NCBI GenBank assembly: GCA_963759175.1
Contig: CAVWXP010000017.1
Span: 193,882-257,881, forward strand
Source: SZUA-442 sp963759175
Lineage (GTDB): Bacteria; Actinomycetota; Acidimicrobiia; Spongiisociales; UBA5794
DNA length: 64,000 bases
Direction: 5' to 3'
Part shown: piece after piece, positions 36,354 through 45,176 of the stretch
How positions within the stretch are numbered: the stretch's first letter is position 1
Layout: every line of letters starts with the position of its first letter
Notes under the pieces: model-generated
Told to the model about the DNA's origin: nothing
The model's database searches: none
What the model saw: only the letters and a program-made list of their open reading frames with translations
Program-made: the position numbers and the translations under genes

Positions 36354-37001
36354 ATGCAGGGAGACATCATCCTCGTCGGCGAGGAGCACCGGCGCGCCGC
36401 CGACATCATCATCGAGCACCTGATAGCCGACATCCGGGCGATGTCGCGCCGGTTCACCATCACGGTCGCTGGCGAGTCCGGCAGCGGCAAGTCCGAGACG
36501 GGTCAGGCGATCGCCGACGCCCTCACCGAGCGCGGCGTTGGCGCCGTGGTCCTCCAACAGGACGACTACTACGTCCTGCCCCCTCGGTTCAACGATGCCG
36601 CACGGCGGGCGAACTTCGCCTGGGTGGGCACCACCGAGGTGAGGCTCGACGTCCTCGACGGACACCTCGAAGCGGCGCAGAGCGGCGAAGCCGCAATCAC
36701 CAAACCCCTCGTGATCTACGAGGAGAACCGCATCGATGAGGAGACGATCTCCCTCGAGGGTGCCTCGGTGGTCATCGCCGAAGGCGTCTACACGTCGCTG
36801 TGCAGCCACGTCGATTGCCGCGTGTTCATCGACCGAAACCGGCTCGAAACCCTCGAGCACCGCATGAAGCGGGGACGTGAGGAGTTCGATCCGTTCATCG
36901 AGAAGGTGTTGACGACCGAGCACGAGATCATCTCCCAACACCGGTCGAAGGCGAACGTGATCATCACGCGCGAGTACGACGTGGAGTTCGTGGAGGCGTG
37001 A
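36354..37001 (+). CDS. Uridine-kinase-like P-loop nucleoside/sugar kinase
   Basis: 215 aa. The Walker A motif is TVAGESGSGKSETGQA (residues 38-53), followed by VVLQQDDYYVLPP, the acceptor-binding Asp pair typical of uridine kinase and phosphoribulokinase. EGVYTSLCSHVDCRVFID and RLETLEHRMKRGREEFDP are further family motifs. The acceptor could be a nucleoside or a sugar. The ATG is 6 nt after TAGACT (36342-36347). It overlaps the GH13-like gene (GTGA), which suggests the kinase phosphorylates a product of that enzyme. Confidence 0.85.
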   Translation: MQGDIILVGEEHRRAADIIIEHLIADIRAMSRRFTITVAGESGSGKSETGQAIADALTERGVGAVVLQQDDYYVLPPRFNDAARRANFAWVGTTEVRLDVLDGHLEAAQSGEAAITKPLVIYEENRIDEETISLEGASVVIAEGVYTSLCSHVDCRVFIDRNRLETLEHRMKRGREEFDPFIEKVLTTEHEIISQHRSKANVIITREYDVEFVEA

Positions 37002-39101
37002 GCCCCGACCGACACCGTGGCCTCGAGGGATATGCACGCGGTGCCACGTCGTTCTCGGTCGGTCTGCGACCCCAGGATGCCCTCGCCATGCCACTGTGGG
37101 ACGTGCTCGGCGCCCTCACGCAACGCTTCGGCGATGGGGTGTCCGTCGCTCTGTCCCCCGAGGCAGTCGACCTCGATGCTCCGCTGAGCTCACTGCCCGA
37201 CCCGGTGCGCTCGCCTCGGTCCGACGACACGGACTCGTCGTGGATGCGGCGCACGAACATGGTCGGCATCAACGTGCGCACCGTCGGCGACTACGGCGGT
37301 GTCGTCAAGTACGCGTTGACGCTTCCGGGTGCCGTCGACTCGGTTCAGCTCCTGCCCATATGGGAGCCCGGTGTGGTGAAGAGCCTCTACGGGATCGCCG
37401 GGTGGAACCTCAACTACGAGTTCTTCTCCGATGAGCTCTACGAGTACGCACCGAACCTCGACACGATCGAGCGCCAGCTGCGAGCGACCTCGAACCTCCT
37501 CCACCTCATGGGCAAGACCGTCGGCATGGATGTGATCCCCCACACCGATCGGTTCTCCGAGCCAGCCCTGGCAACCCCGGACCTGTTCGAGTGGATGCAG
37601 GTGCGCGACCGCCGCATCGTCGACCACAGCGACGGGATCGTGCGTTCCGTCGAGGAAGCGATCCTGGTGTGGCTCGACGAACGCGGCCCTGCGCTCGCCA
37701 CCGATGAGGTGCCCGGATCCGTGGTCGAGCTCTTCTCCCTCACGGAGGCCGACCGGCTGCGGCTGCTGTTCGGCGATCCCGGGGACCTATATGGGCGAAT
37801 CGATCGACGTGTCGACCTGATCAAGTACCTCAAGTGGTTCGGCCTCGAGCCGGTCCCGGCGACGATGGGCGTACCGTTTCGGGGGATCGAGGTGGATCCG
37901 GACGCCTCGCACGTCGTGGTCGACGTCCACGGAATGGAGTGGCCGGACTACGTCATCACCGAGCCGGAATTCATGTCACGGGTGTTCTCGCCACTGGCGC
38001 GCTACAAGCTGTACGAACGCCTCGACGACAACGCAAACTGGGAGATCGATTTCAGCCGACCCCGAACGCACGTGTGGGACTACGTGTGCGACCACTACGC
38101 CGCCGTACAACACATCGGCAACTTCGATTTCATGCGCGGGGACATGTCCCACGTCCAGATGCGACCCGAGGGGGTTCCCGACGTGGTGGACGACCACTAC
38201 GACATCCTCGGCGCCGTCAAGGCGCACATTCAGGAGACCGGCCCAGCTCCCTGGTTCGGGTACTTCGCCGAGACGTTCCTGCCTGCGCGCGACGTGTTCC
38301 AGTTCGGCGAGGAACTCGACCACCTCGAGGCGTCACTGGCCGATGCGACCCTCGGAGATCTCCAGTCCACCGTCGTGGGTGACGCGGAGTTCCTGCGTAG
38401 GTTCCGGCGGTATCTCGACGACCTGGCAACCCGCCGGACCGCTCCCGCCTTCACCGTGATGACGGCCGACAAGGACGACCCGAGATTCGACGAGCTTCTA
38501 CCGGGCAGGCAACGAGGCACGACTGTTCACTGCGATGCTCCTGCCTGACATGCCGAGCTACACGGGCCTCGGGTTCGAGATCCGCGACGTCCACGACGAG
38601 CCGGTCGCCAACGAGCGGTACACGAAACTGTTCGTCTTCCACGAGGAGGGCGATTCGAACATCTATCCGTCGAAGGCACGGTTCTCCGACACCTACATCT
38701 GGGGCGAGAACGACGACCTGTTCACCTCGATCACCCGACTACGGACCTTCGTCGAGGACACCCTCGCCGACATCACCGGCACCGCCACGCAATGGCTCGT
38801 CCCGCCCGATGCCACCACCCTTCGCGGAACGGCCGCGTGGACCCAGAAACCGGCGACGATGCCTCCGGGGACGGAGCGGTACCTGTTCGTCGTGAACTAC
38901 GACCTCGGTGCCGATTCGGGCTACTTCGGCGTGCCTGCGCTCCCCGCCGATGCCGTGCTCGTTCCCCTGTTCTCGACGAAGGGCAGCGACCACCTGCCGG
39001 TCGATCCGATCCTCCACAATGGCTTCTTCCACCGCATCCCCAATCTCGCCCCCGGCGAGGCCCAGGCGTTCCGCATCACTTCGGGCGAGGGTCGCGGGTG
39101 A
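36998..39101 (+). CDS. GH13-like glycoside hydrolase/transferase; one extra base breaks the frame
   Basis: The repaired product is 700 aa. A TIM barrel is marked by MVGINVRTVGDYGGVVKY, VGMDVIPHTDRFSEPA (the second conserved region), FDFMRGDMSHVQMRPEG with the putative nucleophile Asp382, WFGYFAETFLPARD with acid/base Glu425, and TADKDDPRF with the third acid near 491-493. After PRFDE an extra C at 38495 shifts the frame; FYRAGNEARLFTAMLLPDMP continues. A beta-sandwich C-terminal domain follows (RYLFVVNYDLGAD). It is clearly amylase-like yet distant from named subfamilies. Activity unknown; coupled to a P-loop kinase. Confidence 0.78.
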
Positions 39102-39144
39102 TGCAGCTGGACCGCGGTGGCGGGAGCGGGCGGTGACGACGCCC

Positions 39145-39357
39145 CTAGCTCGACGGGAATGGGTACCACTGGGTCCCGAATCCCATCACCTTGCGACAGT
39201 GTGGGCAGAAGAACACGAAACCCCGGCCGATCCCGAACGACCCCTTGGGCCGCCGTGCATAGATCTCGGGTACCTCCGTCTCACAATGAGGACAGACCGG
39301 TACGAGGTCATCGCGCATGACGACGGAGCACGGCTGCACCGTTGCCCGAGTGTTCAT
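39145..39357 (-). CDS. Small double-CxxC zinc-ribbon protein, 70 aa
   Basis: 70 residues from the ATG at 39357, which has AGGAGG 5 nt upstream; this rules out the longer frame. Two CPHC motifs (VCPHCETEVP and FFCPHCRKVMG) lie 30 residues apart with a basic FGIGRGF loop between. Likely binds one zinc; nucleic-acid or protein contact is possible. Function unknown. Confidence 0.72.
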   Translation of the reverse strand: MNTRATVQPCSVVMRDDLVPVCPHCETEVPEIYARRPKGSFGIGRGFVFFCPHCRKVMGFGTQWYPFPSS

Positions 39358-39532
39358 CCCAACCTCCTGACATGGCGGCATACGGCGGTCCATAATCTGA
39401 TGGGGGATCAGGGGAGTCACCCGGTCTTCGGGACTCGTGGCGCCGGCACGGCGACGGGTCTACGCGTTGAATGCGGCGCGACGCCATCGCAGGCCACTCG
39501 CCAGCCTGTGTCGACCCTGGCCCTGCGCCCCA

Positions 39533-39727
39533 CTATGCGGCCTTGGCGTCTGCCTCCACCTTCTCGGTGATGAGCAAGTAGTCGAACGCGTGCACCCAGA
39601 ACGGGCGGATGGTGACGTGCGGCATGATGCCGATGACCTCACCATCGAGCGAATTCAGGAATCGTTCGAGATTCCTCGGATCCTTCGCCTCGGCCCAAGC
39701 AAGCTTGTGAACCTTGTACGAACTCAC
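39533..39727 (-). CDS. Small hypothetical protein, 64 aa
   Basis: 64 residues from a GTG at 39727 with AGGAGG 4 nt upstream. VSSYKVHKLAWAEAKDPRNL is followed by GEVIGIMPHVTIRPFWVHAF. No membrane segment or known motif. The ribosome-site context (GTCAGGAGGT) is the same as that of the gene at 39145-39357, so the two small genes may be a related pair. Function unknown. Confidence 0.6.
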   Translation of the reverse strand: MSSYKVHKLAWAEAKDPRNLERFLNSLDGEVIGIMPHVTIRPFWVHAFDYLLITEKVEADAKAA

Positions 39728-39904
39728 ATGACCTCCTGACTCCCCTCTTGGCAACGTACACCCACGGTGCACCGGAGTCCATGGCTCCGTGCGCCCGGTT
39801 CGAGCTGTGCCTCGTACCCTCCTCGTTCTCACCGAGGTCTCGCGGGATTCGCACAGGCCCCGTGGTCGACGTGATCCGCGACCACGGCAGCGGGCACCTC
39901 GGCG

Positions 39905-40093
39905 CTATCGGCCCTCGACGGCTTCAGGTGGGAGATCGCGTCCGAATCCCTCGCTGCGAGCCAGGTGGGCGACGACGCTTGCCTGCTCGATCGCTCTCCG
40001 AGCAGCCTGCCGATCCGACGGTGCCGATTCGGCGTTCTCTGCGGCTTGTACGAGCCGGTGCAACGCTGCAGCGAGCTGCTCAGAGATCTCCAT
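39905..40093 (-). CDS. Small helical hypothetical protein, 62 aa
   Basis: 62 residues, almost all predicted helix and rich in Ala, Glu and Arg: MEISEQLAAALHRLVQAAEN and RQAARRAIEQASVVAHLARS. GGGAGG lies 8 nt before the ATG. It follows the 2TM gene on the same strand by 38 nt and may form an operon with it. No recognised family. Confidence 0.55.
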   Translation of the reverse strand: MEISEQLAAALHRLVQAAENAESAPSDRQAARRAIEQASVVAHLARSEGFGRDLPPEAVEGR

Positions 40094-40131
40094 CGACCGG
40101 TCCTCCCACGGTCATCGTATCGGTTACTTCC

Positions 40132-40488
40132 TCATCGCGGCTGTCCCGCCTCCTGCGATGACACGATGTCCTCGACCTTTCGTTCCTCCCAGGTGGAGCC
40201 GAATCTCCTGACTCGTGACATCCGAACGGCGAGTCCGTGGACCGCTATGGCGATGCTCCAGCCGAGCAGTGCCCACACGGACCACCATGCCTCCCATTCA
40301 CCGGTGATGTTGGCCGCTGCGTTGGTTGCCCAGTTCACGACGATGATCGTGACCATCCCGATGGCGTACACGATTGCATGCATCTGGAACGCCCGGAGTT
40401 CGTGCGCGTACTCCCGAGCGTTCTGTGCGCGTTGATCGCTCGTCATGTGGTTGCTGACCCTTCCATCGGTCGCCTGGTGGTTGCTCAT
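40132..40488 (-). CDS. 2TM-domain membrane protein, 118 aa
   Basis: 118 aa. A polar N-terminal 40 residues leads into two close membrane helices, AIVYAIGMVTIIVVNWATN and WWSVWALLGWSIAIAVHGLA, followed by a charged tail. This is the 2TM domain seen beside, or fused to, transcriptional and histidine-kinase proteins. AGAGGGG precedes the ATG. A palindrome at 40508-40522 suggests control by a dimeric repressor. Confidence 0.7.
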   Translation of the reverse strand: MSNHQATDGRVSNHMTSDQRAQNAREYAHELRAFQMHAIVYAIGMVTIIVVNWATNAAANITGEWEAWWSVWALLGWSIAIAVHGLAVRMSRVRRFGSTWEERKVEDIVSSQEAGQPR

Positions 40489-40507
40489 GGTGTGCCCCTC
40501 TTCTGAT

Positions 40508-40522
40508 TCTTACAGTGTAAGA
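40508..40522 (-). promoter_or_regulatory. Operator-like palindrome TCTTACA-G-TGTAAGA
   Basis: A perfect 7-bp inverted repeat with a single central base, 20 bp upstream of the 2TM gene start. TTACAnTGTAA-type sites are bound by several PadR/GntR/TetR-class repressors. No regulator gene is adjacent. Confidence 0.55.
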
Positions 40523-40704
40523 CACTACTCGAGGAATCAACCATACAACGTAGGTTTTTCGAGAGGCCTTGCAGGGGCCACCTCGAATGTGCGACTCCCT
40601 TCATCACCGCATGGTGAACCCGATGCAGCGCGTCGTCTGCCACGACGAACATCGGACGATCAACGCGTGTGTGCCGATTTGCGTGGTGTCGTCGCGTATC
40701 GGGG

Positions 40705-41553
40705 TCAGAGGTCGAGCCATTCGGCGATGAGTGGGCCAGCCGTCTCTGCCGAGTAGATGGAGTGGTGATCGGCGCCTTCGGGACGTTCGACGATGACTTC
40801 GTGGCCGCCGTCATCGAGCGCGTCGGCAAAGGTGTTGGTGAACACCATCGGTACGGTTGCGTCCGCTCGTCCGTGGATCAGCAGAACGTCGAGTTCGGGA
40901 CGTTCGTGAGCATATTCGACCGGATTGGCCTCCACCCACCCCGCTGGGTCGGTGTTGTCAGGTCCGAATAGGGCACCAGCGAATCGAGCAGCTTGGGTCA
41001 CGTCGTATGGGCCCGCAATACCCACGAAGCGATCGGGAGCCACCAACGAGTGTTCGCAGGCGGCCGAGAAGGCGTCCGGTCGCAGGGCAACAAGGCTTGC
41101 GAGGTGAGCTCCGGCTGAGTGCCCGACAACGGTCACCTGGCCAACACTGAGGCCGATTTCACGGGCGGCACTCGCCGATTCGTTGATCGCACACGCAACG
41201 TCGGCCGGCTGATCCGGGAAGTACACGCCATCGTCACCAGCCCGGTAGGTAGTGACCGACACCGCTGCACCGAGACTGGTCAAGTGCTTGGCGAGAGGGA
41301 CGAGACCGGTCGGATCCGCGGTAGCCCACCCGCCACCGGGGACCAGGACGATGAGCGGCACGACCTCACCTTCATCCCGATCCGGCAAGAACAGGCCGGT
41401 TGCGAGCGCAGATTCCACAGCGACGCTTGCGTCTGAGCTCTGGGCGGGTCCCTGGGTGGACGTCGTCGAGTCCGACGCTGGGTCGGAGCCGTTGCCGCAT
41501 GAGGTCACTACGCAGGCAGCAAGCATCCACACGAGCGCGGTGGAGCGTCTCAC
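40705..41553 (-). CDS. Secreted alpha/beta-hydrolase lipoprotein (esterase-like)
   Basis: 282 aa. The lipobox is VVTSC (Cys19), then a Ser/Thr-rich linker. The catalytic core has the oxyanion loop VLVPGGGWATAD, the nucleophile elbow VVGHSAGAHLASL, the acid in LLIHGRADATVPM and the His in GADHHSIYS. It belongs to the BD-FAE/carboxylesterase branch and would act on esters outside the membrane. No operon partner. Confidence 0.85.
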   Translation of the reverse strand: MRRSTALVWMLAACVVTSCGNGSDPASDSTTSTQGPAQSSDASVAVESALATGLFLPDRDEGEVVPLIVLVPGGGWATADPTGLVPLAKHLTSLGAAVSVTTYRAGDDGVYFPDQPADVACAINESASAAREIGLSVGQVTVVGHSAGAHLASLVALRPDAFSAACEHSLVAPDRFVGIAGPYDVTQAARFAGALFGPDNTDPAGWVEANPVEYAHERPELDVLLIHGRADATVPMVFTNTFADALDDGGHEVIVERPEGADHHSIYSAETAGPLIAEWLDL

Positions 41554-41737
41554 CTCGTAATGACGGCGATCAGTATCGCGACTTCAATGACGAGTCCGAA
41601 CATGCTTCCATCGTCGCGCCCAACCCCTGGCGCCACAAGAGCGGTCGCTCATATGTGCTGGTGTCTGCGGCTATGGGTTGGTCAGGAGGCTTGATCAGCT
41701 TGCTCCTCACACGCGCATATGTCTCGACATGGGCCGG

Positions 41738-41959
41738 TCAGATGGGCGAATCCGGTGTGTTGGTGTGGCTGAGTAGGTCCCCGGGTTGGCATTGGAGCTC
41801 CCTGCAGAGCGCGTTGAGGGTGGTGAACCGTATAGCTCGTGCCTTCCCGGTCTTGAGGTTCGACAGGTTGGCTTGAGTGATGCCGACTCTGCTTGAGAGT
41901 TCGGTGAGGGTCATCTTCCTGTCGAGGAGGAGCCGGTCGAGGTGTACTTCGATGCTCAT
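41738..41959 (-). CDS. Small XRE-type HTH regulator (YozG-like)
   Basis: 73 aa. DRKMTLTELSSRVGITQANLSNLKTGKARAIRFTTL is a Cro/C1 helix-turn-helix, followed by the LCRELQCQPGDLL helix. This short class is typically paired with DUF2975 membrane proteins, and such a gene lies 12 nt upstream on the same strand. It probably binds the palindrome at 42579-42595 and controls both genes. Confidence 0.88.
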   Translation of the reverse strand: MSIEVHLDRLLLDRKMTLTELSSRVGITQANLSNLKTGKARAIRFTTLNALCRELQCQPGDLLSHTNTPDSPI

Positions 41960-41971
41960 GGTTGCTCCTGG

Positions 41972-42565
41972 TCAGACCGTCAGTTCTGCGTCGGTTTGCA
42001 GGTCTGTTCCGTGGCGGAACGCCTCTGCAAGGGCGACGATGACCAGGCCGATGAACAGATAGGTCGGGTTCGGGGTGAGCCGGGCTTCGATCTCGAGGCC
42101 CTCGGCGGTGACGGTGTTCATGGCCACCAGTGAGGTCGCCCATTGGAGTCCTTGGATCAGGAACCCGAAGGCGGGGATGAGGATGCCGATGGCTCGAATG
42201 CGGTCAGCGTTCGTGTCGACAAAGGGGGTACCAGCCGAGAGTGTCTTCAGGATGCCTCGGAGGAGTACCAGCAATGTGAGCGACGCTGCGGCGTAGGCGA
42301 GGATCCTGGCTGTTGAGAGGGCGATGAGCGATGCACTCGTGTCGGTGAATGTGGCGATTCCGACAGCGTCTTGGATCGTTCCGGTTCCCCATGCCTCGCT
42401 CGAGAGGGAATAGGCGTCTTCGTCGGCTGTGAACTCCAAGAGCGTTCCGAATGCCGAGTTGGTGAACACAACCAGCAGCACGATTGCCGCCGCCACGATG
42501 GTGATGCCGATGCCGATCTCGGTGAGTCGTTGCAGGATGCTCGGGAGTCGGTTCGTTGTTGGCAT
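41972..42565 (-). CDS. DUF2975 membrane protein
   Basis: 197 aa from the ATG at 42565, chosen because GGAGG lies 8 nt upstream. Four membrane helices are predicted (IGIGITIVAAAIVLLVVFT, ARILAYAAASLTLLVLLRG, IRAIGILIPAFGFLIQGLQW, NPTYLFIGLVIVALAEAF) with LSAGTPFVDTNADRIR before the third, the family motif. It is partnered with a YozG-like HTH gene. The role of DUF2975 is unknown; signalling to the HTH protein is inferred from the pairing. Confidence 0.85.
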   Translation of the reverse strand: MPTTNRLPSILQRLTEIGIGITIVAAAIVLLVVFTNSAFGTLLEFTADEDAYSLSSEAWGTGTIQDAVGIATFTDTSASLIALSTARILAYAAASLTLLVLLRGILKTLSAGTPFVDTNADRIRAIGILIPAFGFLIQGLQWATSLVAMNTVTAEGLEIEARLTPNPTYLFIGLVIVALAEAFRHGTDLQTDAELTV

Positions 42566-42578
42566 GACTTCCACCTCC

Positions 42579-42595
42579 ATATTGTTTAACAATAT
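42579..42595 (-). promoter_or_regulatory. Operator ATATTGTT-T-AACAATAT for the HTH/DUF2975 pair
   Basis: A perfect 8-bp inverted repeat about 14 bp before the DUF2975 start, in an AT-rich island (42575-42625) within GC-rich DNA. A further half-like site ATTGTTTATCGATA follows at 42602-42615. The AT-rich block carries plausible promoter hexamers and is the likely autoregulatory site of the YozG-like protein. Confidence 0.6.
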
Positions 42596-42829
42596 ATCCA
42601 TATCGATAAACAATCAAGGGGGAAGCTCAGCATCCGAGCCGTGGGTGACACTGAGAATGCCCGGTTCGGCGCACACATGTGCGGGAGCGTCGTATCCGCC
42701 GGAGCAAGATCGGGAGCTTCCACCGTCGACCCTTGATAGATCGAAGTGCACGCAACACACCACTGACTCTGATGGTCTGTCCGCCGTCGCTTCGCTCGGG
42801 AATGGCTGAGCCGAATCTGCGGCTGACCG

Positions 42830-43879
42830 TTACCCGGCAGCCGCCCAACCACAGTCGAACAGGGCGTCCGGGTGGTAGTACACGTGTTCGCGCACGATTC
42901 GGTCGTCCTCATCGAGTTCCCAGACCGACGCCATCTCCATGACGCACGAGCTTCCGTCGGATTGGAGCGTCAGAACGTACTCAATACCAGGGCCAGGAGC
43001 CGACGCCGTGATCGACTTGATCTCGAGGGCGACCCCGTCATAGTCCCTGAGGAACGCCTCAATCCACGCCAAGGTGGTTCCCGGATCCCCATCGAGGCCA
43101 GCGAAGCCATCGATGCGAACACCGTTGGGTGCATATAGGGCCGCGATCTCTTCCAGGTCGGCCGTTTGCCATGCGGCCACGAACGCGGGGACGAATCGCT
43201 CTGCGGTCTCGGCCATCATGGCGACGTTCCTCTCACGCGACGTCGGAAAACCGATCGCATCGCTCGTCTCGGCGGGATAGGCGGCCGCCGCAGCTGCGTC
43301 CATCCTGTTCAGCATGACGGTGCCACGGGATTCCTCCATCAGGACGTGGGATAGAAACATGGTGACCTCGGGCGGGTCCATCACCAACGTGTCGTAGAAG
43401 CCGGTGCACAGTGCCCTCGATGTGGCACCCCCGACGTTCGCGTAGATCCTCGTTGTCTCTGAGGCCACACACAGATTCTGGAAGATGCCGTACCACCCTT
43501 GGACGTCGGGCCGAAGGCTTGGCACGACGGGATCGATCACGTACGCGTCCGGCTCGAAGGCCGCCGCGAAGGCTTCTCGATCGTCGGCTTCGAGCGCGTC
43601 GCCGATGACTTGCGCCGCGACCAAGACGGGCTCGGACGCCTCAATGATCTCGGACCTCGTCATGGCGAACAGCGTTTCGGGAGGTTGAGGCGTATGCGTA
43701 GTCGGGGTTGCAGCGGTCGTACTGGTCGTGGGCTTCTCGATCGAGGTCGATGTCGAAGCCGCCACCGTATTGGCGGACTCGCTCGTGCCGGACGTGGCGT
43801 CAACGTCTCCCGTCCCAGTCGCAGTGCACCCACCGATGATCGCCACGACGATCAACGAGGCAACCGACACTCGTGACAT
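42830..43879 (-). CDS. Lipoprotein with NTF2/SnoaL-like domains
   Basis: 349 aa. The lipobox is IIGGC (Cys18), followed by a 50-residue Thr/Ser/Pro linker. The mature part holds two stretches typical of SnoaL/NTF2-like folds: ADDREAFAAAFEPDAYVIDP near residue 100 and FVAAWQTADLEEIAALYAPN near 230. The ending is VYYHPDALFDCGW. It should lie outside the membrane; a ligand-binding or enzymatic role is possible. Function unknown. Confidence 0.75.
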   Translation of the reverse strand: MSRVSVASLIVVAIIGGCTATGTGDVDATSGTSESANTVAASTSTSIEKPTTSTTAATPTTHTPQPPETLFAMTRSEIIEASEPVLVAAQVIGDALEADDREAFAAAFEPDAYVIDPVVPSLRPDVQGWYGIFQNLCVASETTRIYANVGGATSRALCTGFYDTLVMDPPEVTMFLSHVLMEESRGTVMLNRMDAAAAAAYPAETSDAIGFPTSRERNVAMMAETAERFVPAFVAAWQTADLEEIAALYAPNGVRIDGFAGLDGDPGTTLAWIEAFLRDYDGVALEIKSITASAPGPGIEYVLTLQSDGSSCVMEMASVWELDEDDRIVREHVYYHPDALFDCGWAAAG

Positions 43880-44065
43880 GGATGCCCTCTATTGGTGTCC
43901 GGTAACCCATTCATCGTCTCACGGAGCCATCCGGCCATCAACACCACCCCGCTCATATGTGCCTTGAGTTCAGGTGATCGTTGCAACACCTTGGTGAGAC
44001 GGTGTCTCTGTGTGGAGGTGTGTCATGGGACGGTTATCTGTGGGTGAGCGCATCGTCGACGTCGA

Positions 44066-45031
44066 TCATTGCCATTCGACGGGAGCTATCTGGTGAGCGT
44101 CCGCAATCCCTTTGAGTCGAACGATCCTCGGTTCGCCGATTCGCACGCCTTCCATCTGGCCGACGAGCTCCCTGGTCGTGGACGAGACCATGATGCTGCC
44201 GGCGGCGGCAGCAGATGCGACCCTTGCGGCCTTGTTCACCGTGAGACCGAGGAGATCATTGGCGGTGCGGATGACCTCGCCCGTATGAATGCCAATGCGA
44301 ATGGCGTAGGGCTCTGCATCGCAGGAACGTTGGAGCTCGACCGCCGCTCGTATCGCCGCGCGGGCGGATTCAAAGACCAGCATTGATCCGTCACCAAGGA
44401 ACTTGACAACGGTTCCACCATGCAAGCCCGCAATGTGTTCGATGGTGCGTTCATGCGAATCGATCAGCCTCGCCCACGCGACGTCTCCGACGGACTGGGC
44501 GAGAACCGTCGAATCGACGATGTCGGTGAATACCAGCGTTGCCGTGCCCTCAGCTCCGGAAGATCCAGCGAGATCAGAGCCAGCATCGAGAACCGATGCA
44601 ACCAGACGATTCAATGTGGTTGTGAGTTCGACGCCGAATACCTGCTGATTGGGGACCGGTATCGAGTTGTGCCACTGAACGACCTTCCAAGCCCCACCAT
44701 CGAGGCGGAACACGGCCGTGTGACGTATGGGCGTTTCGCCCTCGGGAGAGACGATCGTCGAGTGCAGAGTTGCCCAGCCAAACGACTCGTCCTCGAACGC
44801 CTCCACCTGGTGATTCTCGATGCTCCAGTCAGGCATCTCGTCCATCTGAGTGGCGAAGACCTTCAGGAACTCGTCAGCACCGTTCCACTGCTCGTGTTCG
44901 TCGAAGCCGATGACCCGGAGATCGGCGCTGGACGAGAACATGTTCGACATGGTCTCCGCATCACCCTTACCCCAGGTTGCCAGCACTCTTCGAGCTACCG
45001 CCTCGATCTCTGGAGAACGTGTGAAGGACAT
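44066..45031 (-). CDS. Class III adenylate/guanylate cyclase with N-terminal SnoaL-like domain
   Basis: 321 aa from MSFTRSPEI. Residues 1-130 form a SnoaL_3-type domain (WGKGDAETMSNMFSSSADLR to WKVVQWHNSIP). Residues 155-321 are a class III cyclase: VFTDIVDSTVLAQ (metal Asp), VVKFLGDGSMLVF, IRIGIHTGEV, NKAARVASAA and LKGIADAH. A soluble sensor domain in front of the cyclase suggests ligand-gated cAMP or cGMP synthesis. It lies divergent from a serine hydrolase gene. Confidence 0.88.
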   Translation of the reverse strand: MSFTRSPEIEAVARRVLATWGKGDAETMSNMFSSSADLRVIGFDEHEQWNGADEFLKVFATQMDEMPDWSIENHQVEAFEDESFGWATLHSTIVSPEGETPIRHTAVFRLDGGAWKVVQWHNSIPVPNQQVFGVELTTTLNRLVASVLDAGSDLAGSSGAEGTATLVFTDIVDSTVLAQSVGDVAWARLIDSHERTIEHIAGLHGGTVVKFLGDGSMLVFESARAAIRAAVELQRSCDAEPYAIRIGIHTGEVIRTANDLLGLTVNKAARVASAAAAGSIMVSSTTRELVGQMEGVRIGEPRIVRLKGIADAHQIAPVEWQ

Positions 45032-45176
45032 CTGGCCACGATAGCTCCACACCCTCTGGTGGCGCGGGGGTCAGCCCCCTACGCGATTCCGGCCACATGC
45101 TGCCCACAACCGTCCTCGCAACCGTTCTCCCCACGGCACGAACGAGCACCAGCGAGCGTCGGCGTAGCATCGGCGG

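Noticed and set aside
36135..37094. 319-codon minus-strand frame opposite the P-loop kinase
   Set aside because: It is antisense to a clear kinase gene; only its last 44 codons (36135-36269) could be a separate small membrane protein.
44024..44095. 23-codon open frame (MGRLSVGERIVDVDHCHS...) with a GGAGG site
   Set aside because: It overlaps the 3' end of the cyclase gene on the other strand, and nothing downstream would be controlled by it.
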